A DNA stretch of 48,985 nucleotides from Veillonellaceae bacterium SB90. GTDB taxonomy: Bacteria; Bacillota; Negativicutes; Selenomonadales; Selenomonadaceae. Below are positions 8,571-15,913 of this stretch, in pieces. Location of the stretch: NCBI GenBank assembly GCA_902364065.1, contig CABJCJ010000019.1:1-48985 (forward strand), given 5' to 3'. How positions within the stretch are numbered: the first letter of the stretch is position 1; each line of letters starts with the position of its first letter. The position numbers and the translations under genes were made by a program. The notes below the pieces were generated by a model that did not search any database, had not been told where the DNA came from, and saw only the letters and a program-made list of their open reading frames with translations.

Positions 8571-9524
8571 TTACGGCATCATCAAGAGACCGACGACGCT
8601 CGCGGCGAAGCCCACCATCCAGAAAACAAAGACGACCTTCGTCTCCTTCCAGCCGCCGAGCTCAAAGTGATGGTGGATTGGGCTCATGCGGAACACGCGC
8701 TTGCCCGTCGTCTTGAACGAAATGACCTGGATGATGACAGACAGAGCTTCACAGACAAAGACGAAGCCGATAACAGCCAGCAGCACCTCCGTATGCGTGA
8801 GGATGCCAGCTGCCGCGATGGCACCGCCCAGTGCCAGAGAGCCCGTATCGCCCATGAAGACTTTGGCCGGATTGGCATTGAAGCGCAGGAATGCCAAGCA
8901 AGCCGCTGCCATGGCGACACAGAAGAGGGAGAGATCCGGATGGCCCGTCAGATAGCAGACGATGGCATACGCGCCGGCCGCAATGGCCACCGTGCCGGAG
9001 GCCAGGCCGTCGAGGCCATCCGTCAGATTGACGGCATTGCTCGTGCCGACCAGCACGAAAAGGACGAGGAAGTAGTAGCCGATGCCGATATCCAGATTGA
9101 CATCCGCCACAGGAATCCAGATGCTCGTATCAATGCCGAGGACCCTCGTGCCGACCACCATCGTCACGATGGCGATGATGATCTGGCCGAGGAGCTTCTG
9201 TTTGGCTTTGAGACCCAGGTTGCGCTTCTTGACGACCTTGATGTAATCGTCGAGGAAGCCCAGCAGGAAATGACCGAGCGTGATGAAGAGTGCCAGCAGC
9301 ACGGCAGGCGAAAGCGGCGCAGCCACGAGCGTCCCGAGCGTGAGGCCCAGGATGATCATGATGCCGCCCATCGTCGGCGTACCGCTCTTGGCCTGATGAC
9401 TCTTTGGTCCTTCCTCGCGGATACTCTGGCCAAATTTCAGTTTATGCAGTTCCGGTATAAAAAACGGCCCCGTCAGCAGGACGAACCCGGCGGCAATGGC
9501 AGCCGCAATGATGATGCTTTCCAA
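8571..9524 (-). CDS. mraY: Phospho-MurNAc-pentapeptide transferase MraY
   Basis: MraY moves phospho-MurNAc-pentapeptide from UDP to undecaprenyl phosphate, giving lipid I. The 317-residue polytopic membrane protein carries the family motifs: GTPTMGG near the N-terminus, FLDDYIKV with the catalytic Asp pair, NAVNLTDGLDGLA, FMGDTGSLALGG and SPIHHHFE. The start is TTG (9524) with GGAG ten bases upstream; no ATG or GTG lies close enough to replace it. Confidence 0.96.
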   Translation of the reverse strand: MESIIIAAAIAAGFVLLTGPFFIPELHKLKFGQSIREEGPKSHQAKSGTPTMGGIMIILGLTLGTLVAAPLSPAVLLALFITLGHFLLGFLDDYIKVVKKRNLGLKAKQKLLGQIIIAIVTMVVGTRVLGIDTSIWIPVADVNLDIGIGYYFLVLFVLVGTSNAVNLTDGLDGLASGTVAIAAGAYAIVCYLTGHPDLSLFCVAMAAACLAFLRFNANPAKVFMGDTGSLALGGAIAAAGILTHTEVLLAVIGFVFVCEALSVIIQVISFKTTGKRVFRMSPIHHHFELGGWKETKVVFVFWMVGFAASVVGLLMMP

Positions 9525-9573
9525 CTTATAACGTCTCCACTCTCTTATTTTGCATTCTCATCGACGGCAAGAC

Positions 9574-10947
9574 TCAAAGCAGGTCGATGATCTTTTCCAT
9601 CTGCATGCCGCGGGAGCCCTTGAAGAGCAGGGTATCCCCGGGCTGCAGGATCTCGTGCAGGCACTTGCCCGCTTCCTCATGCGAATCACAGGGGAACACG
9701 GCTTCGATGCCGCCCTCCCTGGCTCCCTCGGCGATGAATTTCCCCATCTCTCCGCGCGTCACGACAGCGGCAAAGCCGTGTTCGGCAAGTTCATGGCCGA
9801 CTTTCTTGTGCGCTTCTTCCGAAACGCGTCCGAGTTCCAGCATATCGCCCATGACGGCGATCTTGCGCCCCGGAGCGAGTTCGGAAAGCGTGCTGATGGC
9901 GGCCGTCATCGACATCGGGCTCGCATTGTAAGCGTCGTTGACGACATGGTAGCCCTTGATCTCCTCCACCTCAAAGCGCATCTTCGTCGCCTCGAGGTTC
10001 TTGAGGCCTGCCGCCGTTTCCTCCGGTGACAAGCCGAGTGCAAAGCCTGCGGCAATGGCGGCCAGGGCATTGTAAACGTTATGACGCCCCACCATGGCAA
10101 TCGTGTAATCGTACGTGCGGTCCTTCCAGATGACATGGAAGGATGTCGTATGGCCATCGACCGTCTTGATATCCGCACCGCGGACATCGGCCGGCTGCTC
10201 GATGCCGAACGTCAGCACGCGCACACCGGGCGCAGCCTTTTCCCGCATGGCGGCCACATAGGGATTATCGGCGTTGAGAACGACCGATCCGCCCTCTGGG
10301 ATGGCCTCGACGAGTTCCGCCTTGGCCCTGGCGATATTCTCGATGGAGCCCAGGAGCTCCATATGCGTCTCACCGACATTCGTCACAATGCCGACTGAAG
10401 GCGCAGCAATCGGTGCCATGGCCTCAATCTGATGCAGGCCGCGCATGCCGATCTCGACGACGGCGGCCGTATGCTCCTTGCGCAGGCCCAGAAGCGTCAG
10501 CGGCAGGCCGATCTCATTGTTGAAATTGGCCTGTGTCTTGAGGACCGGGCCGCGGGCAGAGAGGACGGCTGCCGTGAGGTCCTTCGTCGTCGTCTTGCCA
10601 TTGGAACCCGTAATGGCCAGGACGGGAAGCGTGAATTCCATGCGCCAAGCATGCGCAAGCTCCTGATAAGCCTTGAGCGTATCCTCTACGACGAGCACCG
10701 TGGCCTTGAGGCCGGCCAGGATCTCGCGTGGGCAGGCCGCGCTGACCATGACGCCGTTGGCACCCTTCTCGATGGCATCGCGTACAAAATCTTCTCCGTT
10801 GAAGCGTTCGCCCTTGAAGGCCAGGAACAGGACTCCCGGCGTGATCTTGCGCGTATCCGTCACGATATCCGTAAACGACTCGGCTTCTTCCCGATAGACG
10901 CTGGCACCCGTGGCCTCGCGCACTTCATCAAGCGTAAATGCTGGCAT
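9574..10947 (-). CDS. murF: UDP-MurNAc-tripeptide--D-Ala-D-Ala ligase MurF
   Basis: MurF adds the D-Ala-D-Ala dipeptide made by Ddl, completing the UDP-MurNAc-pentapeptide. The 457-residue protein has the N-terminal MurF-type domain (TDTRKITPGVLFLAFKGE), ATP loop GSNGKTTTKDL, VEIGMRGLHQI and TNVGETHMELLGS in the middle, and NDAYNASPMSM in the C-terminal domain. The ATG overlaps the murE stop (TGATG) and has GGGAG at seven-base spacing. Confidence 0.95.
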   Translation of the reverse strand: MPAFTLDEVREATGASVYREEAESFTDIVTDTRKITPGVLFLAFKGERFNGEDFVRDAIEKGANGVMVSAACPREILAGLKATVLVVEDTLKAYQELAHAWRMEFTLPVLAITGSNGKTTTKDLTAAVLSARGPVLKTQANFNNEIGLPLTLLGLRKEHTAAVVEIGMRGLHQIEAMAPIAAPSVGIVTNVGETHMELLGSIENIARAKAELVEAIPEGGSVVLNADNPYVAAMREKAAPGVRVLTFGIEQPADVRGADIKTVDGHTTSFHVIWKDRTYDYTIAMVGRHNVYNALAAIAAGFALGLSPEETAAGLKNLEATKMRFEVEEIKGYHVVNDAYNASPMSMTAAISTLSELAPGRKIAVMGDMLELGRVSEEAHKKVGHELAEHGFAAVVTRGEMGKFIAEGAREGGIEAVFPCDSHEEAGKCLHEILQPGDTLLFKGSRGMQMEKIIDLL

Positions 10948-12443
10948 CAGTGTTCTCCCTTCTTGGCGGCCACCGCGTCGCGGGCCACTTCCTTATCATC
11001 GAAATGGATGGTCTTGTCCTTGAGGATCTGATAATTCTCATGGCCCTTGCCGAGGATGACGACGATATCATCCTTCTCGGCCAGTTCAACCGCGCGGAAG
11101 ATGGCCTGGCGGCGGTCCGTGATCTTCTCATGGTGCTTCGTGCCGATGGCTTCCTTCACGCCCTCTTCGACCTGGCTCAGGATGAAGTCCGGGTCCTCGG
11201 TGCGCGGGTTGTCCGAAGTCGCAATGACGACATCGGCAAGTTCTGCGGCCAGACGGCCCATGATGGGGCGTTTCGTGCGGTCGCGGTCGCCGCCGCAGCC
11301 GAAGACGGCGATGATGCGTTTCTTGGCGATCTTGCGCGCCGTCTTGAGTACATTCTCCACGCCGTCCGGCGTATGTGCGTAATCGACGATGATGGAGAAA
11401 TCCTGTCCGGCCTTGACGAGTTCAAAGCGGCCCGGCACGCTCGTGAAGGCCGTGAGCGCCGTTTTGATATGCTGCGGCTCGATGTGCTCGGCCAGCGCGG
11501 CTCCAACGGCCGACATGACATTGTAGACATTGAAGATGCCCGTGATATGAAGCTTCAGGGGCATCTTGCCAAAGCTTGCATGGTTCAGCGTGAATTCGGC
11601 ACCGTTCGCATGGACGAGGATGTCCGTTGCGCGCAGATCCGCTTCCTTCTCAATGGCATAAGTCAAATGTGCGCACTTCGCATGCGCGAGCATCGTTTCG
11701 CTGGCAGCATCGTCGATATTGACGACAGCCGTTTTGCCCTGCTTCGTGCCAGGCTCCGATACGTGGTCAAAGAGCTTTGCCTTGGCCAGTTTGTAATTCT
11801 CCAGCGTCTTGTGATAATCGAGATGGTCCTGCGTCAGATTCGTGAAGACGGCCGTATCGAATTCAATGCCGGCCACGCGGTTCTGATCGAGTGCATGGGA
11901 GGAAACCTCCATGACGACGTAATCCATGCCCTTGTCCCGCATCATGGCCAGCGTGTGCTGAAGCTCCACGACATCCGGCGTCGTATTGTGGATGAGCAGC
12001 ACCTCATCCTCGATCATGATCTGGATGGTGCCGATGAGGCCGACCTTGTAACCGGCCTCGCGCAGGATGGCGCGCGTGATATAGCTCGTCGTCGTTTTGC
12101 CGTTCGTGCCCGTGATGCCGATAACGCGCATCGTGCGGGCCGGATAATCATGGAAGAACGGCACGATCGTATCGAGTGCCGGCTGGAGCTCCGGTACCTG
12201 CAGGACGGCGATGCTCTCCGGCACCTCGATATCGCTGCGCGTCGTCAGGATTGCCTGTGCGCCCGCCGCCACAGCCTGCGGAATGAATTTATGTCCATCG
12301 ACATGCACGCCGGGAATGCAGACAAAGAGCGTTCCCTTCCCGACCTTGCGCGAATCATGCTCGATGCCTGTGATTTCCGTATCTGGATTTCCCGTTACGA
12401 CAGAGCCCGTCACGAGTTCTGCCAGCTGACCGATTGTTTTCAT
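10947..12443 (-). CDS. murE: UDP-MurNAc-L-Ala-D-Glu--meso-DAP ligase MurE
   Basis: MurE adds the third stem residue. The 498-residue protein has the N-terminal VTGSVVTGNPDTEI region, ATP loop GTNGKTTTSYI, VMEVSSHALDQNRV, and a C-terminal DNPRTEDP. DNPR is the motif associated with meso-diaminopimelate rather than lysine, so the wall probably uses mDAP. The ATG has AGGAGG at good spacing. ftsI normally lies between ftsL and murE; here there is only a 155-base gap with a hairpin and a -10-like box. Confidence 0.95.
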   Translation of the reverse strand: MKTIGQLAELVTGSVVTGNPDTEITGIEHDSRKVGKGTLFVCIPGVHVDGHKFIPQAVAAGAQAILTTRSDIEVPESIAVLQVPELQPALDTIVPFFHDYPARTMRVIGITGTNGKTTTSYITRAILREAGYKVGLIGTIQIMIEDEVLLIHNTTPDVVELQHTLAMMRDKGMDYVVMEVSSHALDQNRVAGIEFDTAVFTNLTQDHLDYHKTLENYKLAKAKLFDHVSEPGTKQGKTAVVNIDDAASETMLAHAKCAHLTYAIEKEADLRATDILVHANGAEFTLNHASFGKMPLKLHITGIFNVYNVMSAVGAALAEHIEPQHIKTALTAFTSVPGRFELVKAGQDFSIIVDYAHTPDGVENVLKTARKIAKKRIIAVFGCGGDRDRTKRPIMGRLAAELADVVIATSDNPRTEDPDFILSQVEEGVKEAIGTKHHEKITDRRQAIFRAVELAEKDDIVVILGKGHENYQILKDKTIHFDDKEVARDAVAAKKGEH

Positions 12444-12490
12444 CTGATTTCCTCCTCAAAGCCCCTTCTAAGCAGTGCGGGCCGTACACT

Positions 12491-12496
12491 ATTATA
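12491..12496 (-). promoter_or_regulatory. Possible -10 box upstream of murE
   Basis: TATAAT on the minus strand about 50 bases before the murE ATG, inside an A/T-rich patch. No convincing -35 is seen at 16-18 bases. It could restart transcription after the hairpin at 12542-12564. Confidence 0.3.
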
Positions 12497-12535
12497 AACC
12501 GTATCTTAAAAATTTTATAGGCTTTTTTTGCGGAA

Positions 12536-12564
12536 CGAAAAGAAGCTGCTTGCCAGGCAGCCTC
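12536..12564 (-). terminator. Weak terminator-like hairpin after ftsL
   Basis: Minus-strand GAGGCTGC pairs with GCAGCTTC (8 bp, one G-U) around loop CTGGCAA, followed by TTTTCG. It begins about 35 bases past the ftsL-like stop. The short T tract suggests partial termination. Confidence 0.5.
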
Positions 12565-12598
12565 TCTATGGGATGGAGCGGAACATATCGTACCTCTC

Positions 12599-12979
12599 TT
12601 ATTCACTTTCATGTGCAAAATACGTCTTTTTCGGGACCTGCATGTTGAGCTGGCTCTCCGCAATCGACTTGATGCGCTGCGGGTTCTTGAGCTTGGCGAT
12701 GTCCACGTTCAGCCGCTCATTCTCCTGCTCCAGCTGCTCGGCTTTCTGCTGTGTTTCCACGAGCTTGTAGCCGCGGCTCGCGGCGACGCCGCTGCCGATG
12801 GTGACGAGCATGGCCAGCACGGCAATGACCAGGAAGAGGACCTGGCAGTGCGAGCGCAGCGACGTATTGAGGACCTTGCGGATCACAGGAGCCTTGGGCG
12901 CGCGCGGCGCCGGCGAAGGAGCGCCTGCATACAGGCTGTGTTCCTGACGGTCATACTCATCTTCCTGTCTTGCCAGCAT
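12599..12979 (-). CDS. ftsL: FtsL/DivIC-like septum protein
   Basis: FtsL is a small bitopic protein that joins FtsQ and FtsB/DivIC in activating the septal synthase. This 126-residue protein has a Pro/Ala-rich cytoplasmic tail of about 40 residues, one membrane segment (about 46-66) and a periplasmic coiled coil (ETQQKAEQLEQENERLNVDIAKL), then a conserved-looking RIKSIAESQLNM. FtsL sequences diverge greatly; the call rests on topology and on its place right after rsmH, whose end it overlaps by 23 bases. No penicillin-binding protein gene follows it. Confidence 0.78.
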   Translation of the reverse strand: MLARQEDEYDRQEHSLYAGAPSPAPRAPKAPVIRKVLNTSLRSHCQVLFLVIAVLAMLVTIGSGVAASRGYKLVETQQKAEQLEQENERLNVDIAKLKNPQRIKSIAESQLNMQVPKKTYFAHESE

Positions 12980-13952
12980 GGTCCTTCGCCTCCTTCTCTT
13001 CGTCAGCCTCTGCCACAGGCAGCTTTTCAGCCAGCCGCAGCTTGGCGCTCTTCGCGCGTGAATTGTGCACCAGTTCCTCACTCGTGGCCTTGATGGGCTT
13101 GCCGAGCAGCCGGATCTCCGGCTTGTGATGGCAAACGCAGACCGGCAGTTCCGGCGGACAGATGCAGCCCCGTGCCATCTCCTTCAATGTCCGCTTCGCA
13201 ATGCGGTCCTCGAGAGAATGGAACGTGATGATGGCCAGCCGTCCGCCCGGTTTCAGATGGCGGACGGCCGCGCGAAACGCCTGCTCCAGGATGCCGAGCT
13301 CATCGTTGACCTCGATGCGGATGGCCTGGAAGATGCGCTTGGCCGGGTGGCCGCCTGCCGACTGGCGCACGGCCTTCGGCACAGCCTTGCAGATGATGTC
13401 GACGAGCTCACCGGTCGTCTCCACGGGCTTTTCCATGCGTGCCTTGACGATGAACTGCGCGATGCGGCGGCCCCATCGTTCCTCACCGTAATCGTGGAAG
13501 ATGCGGTCAAGTTCCTGCTCGCTGTACGTGTTGACGACATCGTAGGCCGAGAATGATGCCTCGGGGTCCATGCGCATGTCAAGCGGCGCATCGTGCATGT
13601 AGGAAAAGCCGCGCTCCGCGGTATCAATCTGATGCGATGAAACGCCGAGATCAAAGACGACGCCATCGACCAATGGTGCATCTTCCTGCTGCAGGATCTC
13701 TTCGAGATGCGAGAAATTGCTGTGCACGATGTCCACATGACACGCGACATCCTGCAAGCGCTCGCGCGCGGCCGCAATGGCCTCCTCATCCTGATCGATG
13801 CCGATGATGCGCCCCGCCGGCGACAGGAGCTCTGCGATACGGTGCGAGTGACCGGCCCCTCCCAGGGTACAATCCACATAGATTCCCTCTGGATTTGTCA
13901 CCAGTCCTCTGACCGTCTCTTCCAGCATGACGCTGATATGATGAAACTCCAC
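12957..13952 (-). CDS. rsmH: 16S rRNA (cytosine1402-N4)-methyltransferase RsmH
   Basis: RsmH (MraW) methylates the N4 of C1402 in 16S rRNA using SAM. The 331-residue sequence has HISVMLEETV at the start, the SAM-binding DCTLGGAGHS, GIDQDEEAI, and DLGVSSHQID, then SFHSLEDRI. The start is GTG (13952); GGAGG lies seven bases upstream, which supports it. As in most bacteria it is the second gene of the dcw cluster, after mraZ. Confidence 0.95.
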   Translation of the reverse strand: MEFHHISVMLEETVRGLVTNPEGIYVDCTLGGAGHSHRIAELLSPAGRIIGIDQDEEAIAAARERLQDVACHVDIVHSNFSHLEEILQQEDAPLVDGVVFDLGVSSHQIDTAERGFSYMHDAPLDMRMDPEASFSAYDVVNTYSEQELDRIFHDYGEERWGRRIAQFIVKARMEKPVETTGELVDIICKAVPKAVRQSAGGHPAKRIFQAIRIEVNDELGILEQAFRAAVRHLKPGGRLAIITFHSLEDRIAKRTLKEMARGCICPPELPVCVCHHKPEIRLLGKPIKATSEELVHNSRAKSAKLRLAEKLPVAEADEEKEAKDHAGKTGR

Positions 13953-14004
13953 GCTCCTGCCTCCATCTGCTACTACGAATCCTAATCAGAAAAGCTCAAA
14001 CGGC

Positions 14005-14442
14005 TTATATGCCCAGTCCCGACAGCGAGGCTGCAATCGCCGTCACATCGGGCTCCACTTCAGCATTGTAACGGGTCCACTGTTCCTTGCTCCAGACTTC
14101 AATGCGGTTATCGGCACCTGTCAGCACCACATTCTGGCGCAGGGCAATGCCGGCATACGTCCGCAGATTCGCCGGCACGAGGAAACGTCCCTGCTTGTCA
14201 CATTCCAGCGTCCTCGCGCCGGAAAAGAAGAATCGCACAATGGCTCTCGCCTCGGGTTTCGCCAGCGGCAGTGCTCGCAGCTTGGCCGCCAGCTCCTCCC
14301 ATGCCTGCTGGCCGTAGAGGAACAGGCAGCAGTCCAGCCCCTTCGTGATAATGAAGGAAACGCCGAGTTCCTGGCGGAAATCAGCCGGCAGGATGACGCG
14401 CCCTTTGGCGTCAATCGTATGGGCATATTCTCCCAAAAACAT
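14005..14442 (-). CDS. mraZ: Transcriptional regulator MraZ
   Basis: MraZ is a ring-forming DNA-binding protein that represses its own dcw operon. The 145-residue protein has two AbrB/SpoVT-like swapped-hairpin halves, each with the family pattern: YAHTIDAKGRVILPADFR near residues 5-22 and LECDKQGRFLVPANLR in the second half. The ATG is chosen because it begins MFLGEYAHTID as in other MraZ proteins and has AAGGTGG upstream. Matching operator repeats lie just before the gene. Confidence 0.95.
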   Translation of the reverse strand: MFLGEYAHTIDAKGRVILPADFRQELGVSFIITKGLDCCLFLYGQQAWEELAAKLRALPLAKPEARAIVRFFFSGARTLECDKQGRFLVPANLRTYAGIALRQNVVLTGADNRIEVWSKEQWTRYNAEVEPDVTAIAASLSGLGI

Positions 14443-14470
14443 CCTGCGCTTCCACCTTTCTGTCCATCTG

Positions 14471-14496
14471 TGACACGTTTCCCCACAATTCACCAC
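14471..14496 (-). promoter_or_regulatory. MraZ operator: three direct hexamer repeats
   Basis: On the minus strand GTGGTG, GTGGGG and GTGTCA occur at exact 10-base spacing with AATT and AAAC between them. Known MraZ boxes are GTGG(A/T)G-like hexamers repeated every 10 bases. They lie between the -10 of the promoter at 14511-14539 and the mraZ start, a position suited to autorepression. The third repeat is degenerate. Confidence 0.75.
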
Positions 14497-14510
14497 TTTA
14501 TCTATTCTTT

Positions 14511-14539
14511 TTTATAACAGATAATTCCTGCTTTGGCAA
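14511..14539 (-). promoter_or_regulatory. Main dcw promoter (PmraZ)
   Basis: Minus-strand TTGCCA (14534-14539), 17-base spacer, TATAAA (14511-14516). Each hexamer differs from consensus at one position. Transcription would start near 14504, just before the MraZ repeats. Confidence 0.72.
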
Positions 14540-14579
14540 GCGAAAAATCCTCCTGATCAGCAAAATTCCCCTGAAACGC

Positions 14580-14609
14580 AAAAAACAGCCACCTGATCTG
14601 AGGTGACTG
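14580..14609 (-). terminator. Terminator after the polysaccharide deacetylase
   Basis: Minus-strand CAGTCACCT pairs with AGGTGGCTG (one G-U) around loop CAGATC, followed by six T residues. It lies 14 bases past the deacetylase stop and insulates the dcw promoter. Confidence 0.85.
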
Positions 14610-14622
14610 CTCTCTGCTTTCC

Positions 14623-15459
14623 TCAATGCTTGGTCCAGCCGAAATTTGCGAAAAGCGGTGTATAGCGGATGCGCTCGAGGAAGGAACGGTTCGTATTCTC
14701 CGTATGGAAAATGGGCACGCGTTCGAGTGCGTAGATATTGCTGCCCTTGTTCACACTGCCGTACTTGATCGTGAAGGCCGCCTTGTAGCCGGCCTCACGC
14801 ACGAGCTGGGCAATGTGCAGGTTGTACGCACCGGTCGGATACGCCATGTAATCGACCGCATGGCCGAGCTCGGCCTCCGCTTTCTTCTTCGATTCGACGA
14901 GCTCTGCCCGCAGCTGGTCATCGGTGAGATCCGTCATGGACCTGTGGTCGACGGTGTGAGACTCGATGGTCATGCCATTCTGTTCCATTTCCCGGCATTC
15001 ATCCCAGGTCAGATATCCCTTGCGCGTGCCCACGAAGCTCGTAACCACGAAAATCGTGCCCTTGAAGCCGTATTTCTTGAGGATGGGATACGCATTGTCG
15101 TAGTTGTCCTGATAGCCGTCATCAAAGGTGATCAACACGGGATTCTCCGGCAATTTCCCATTGCCCTCGAACGCGGCATAAAGCTCATCCGGCGTGATCG
15201 TATGATAGCCGTGGTCGCGCAAATAGCGCATCTGGTAGTCAAAATCAGCCGGGGCAATGGCCAGTGAAAGGAATTCGTCACTGACCTTATGATAGTTGAG
15301 CACCATGACATGGGGCCCGTTCTCCGCCGCCTGCGTTTCTGTCTCTGCCATTTCTGCCCGATGATTCCCCGACGGCCACAAAAACACCGCCAAAACGAGG
15401 CTCATCATGGTCAAAACCGCTGCCAGGCACTGGCCCAGCTGTTTATGCTTCCCGTTCAT
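14623..15459 (-). CDS. Membrane-anchored polysaccharide deacetylase (NodB/CE4)
   Basis: CE4 enzymes remove N- or O-acetyl groups from extracellular polysaccharides or peptidoglycan using a metal ion. The 278-residue protein has an uncleaved-looking signal anchor (about residues 8-30), then VMVLNYHKVS, the catalytic TFDDGYQDN with the Asp pair, the metal-binding SHTVDH (H-x3-H) and YPTGAY, which together form the NodB core. The ATG has AAGGAG at eight bases. The substrate cannot be told from sequence. It is a single-gene unit between two terminators, divergent from the small redox protein. Confidence 0.85.
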   Translation of the reverse strand: MNGKHKQLGQCLAAVLTMMSLVLAVFLWPSGNHRAEMAETETQAAENGPHVMVLNYHKVSDEFLSLAIAPADFDYQMRYLRDHGYHTITPDELYAAFEGNGKLPENPVLITFDDGYQDNYDNAYPILKKYGFKGTIFVVTSFVGTRKGYLTWDECREMEQNGMTIESHTVDHRSMTDLTDDQLRAELVESKKKAEAELGHAVDYMAYPTGAYNLHIAQLVREAGYKAAFTIKYGSVNKGSNIYALERVPIFHTENTNRSFLERIRYTPLFANFGWTKH

Positions 15460-15575
15460 CCTGCACACTCCTTGCCTTGCAACTGCCAAAGCCTGCGCTT
15501 CGGCTGCATATGCTCCTTATTTTAGCGCGATTTCCTGGAAAAAGCCACCCTCCTCTAGTGCAAGCGCACAAAATG

Positions 15576-15584
15576 TGTTATAAT
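15576..15584 (+). promoter_or_regulatory. Extended -10 promoter for the DUF1858 gene
   Basis: TGtTATAAT is a full extended -10 match, 66 bases before the start codon. The -35 region (tagtgc) is poor. The sequence just upstream contains the small palindrome GTGCAAGCGCAC (15559-15570). Confidence 0.5.
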
Positions 15585-15650
15585 TCCTGTGATGGATATA
15601 CCCCATCTACGTATATTGTGATTTCATTACTCACAGGAGGTTTTCTTATT

Positions 15651-15848
15651 ATGGCAATCACGAAAGATATGAGCATTCTCGAAGTCGTCCAGAAGTATCC
15701 GGATACGGTTGACGTATTCGTCAACGCCGGCATGGGCTGCCTCGGCTGCGCTGCCGCACACTTCGAGAACATCGAGCAGGGCGCTATGGCTCACGGCATC
15801 GATGTCGATCAGCTCGTCAAGGATCTCAACACGGTCGTTGGCGCCTGA
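15651..15848 (+). CDS. DUF1858 small CxxC redox-disulfide protein
   Basis: This 65-residue protein reads as one DUF1858/TIGR03980 domain: TKDMSILEVVQKYP, then GMGCLGCAAAHFENIEQGAMAHGID, ending in a short helix. Related domains are found beside or fused to hybrid cluster proteins and other anaerobic redox enzymes; the CLGC pair (about residues 27-30) is a likely redox disulfide or metal ligand. ACAGGAGG lies upstream of the ATG. Its partner is not evident, since no hybrid cluster protein is encoded nearby. It has its own promoter and terminator. Confidence 0.85.
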   Translation: MAITKDMSILEVVQKYPDTVDVFVNAGMGCLGCAAAHFENIEQGAMAHGIDVDQLVKDLNTVVGA

Positions 15849-15865
15849 GATTCACAACGGCAAAT

Positions 15866-15898
15866 AAAAAGGCTGCACCAGCTGGTGCAGCTTTTTTA
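15866..15898. terminator. Bidirectional terminator between DUF1858 and proS
   Basis: GCTGCACCA (15872-15880) and TGGTGCAGC (15883-15891) form a perfect stem flanked by A5 on one side and T6 on the other. It serves both converging genes. Confidence 0.88.
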
Positions 15899-15913
15899 TT
15901 TGCCGTTTCCTGA

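Noticed and set aside
10938..12497. A 519-codon open frame opposite murE
   Set aside because: Antisense to a complete Mur ligase; composition is that of a shadow frame.
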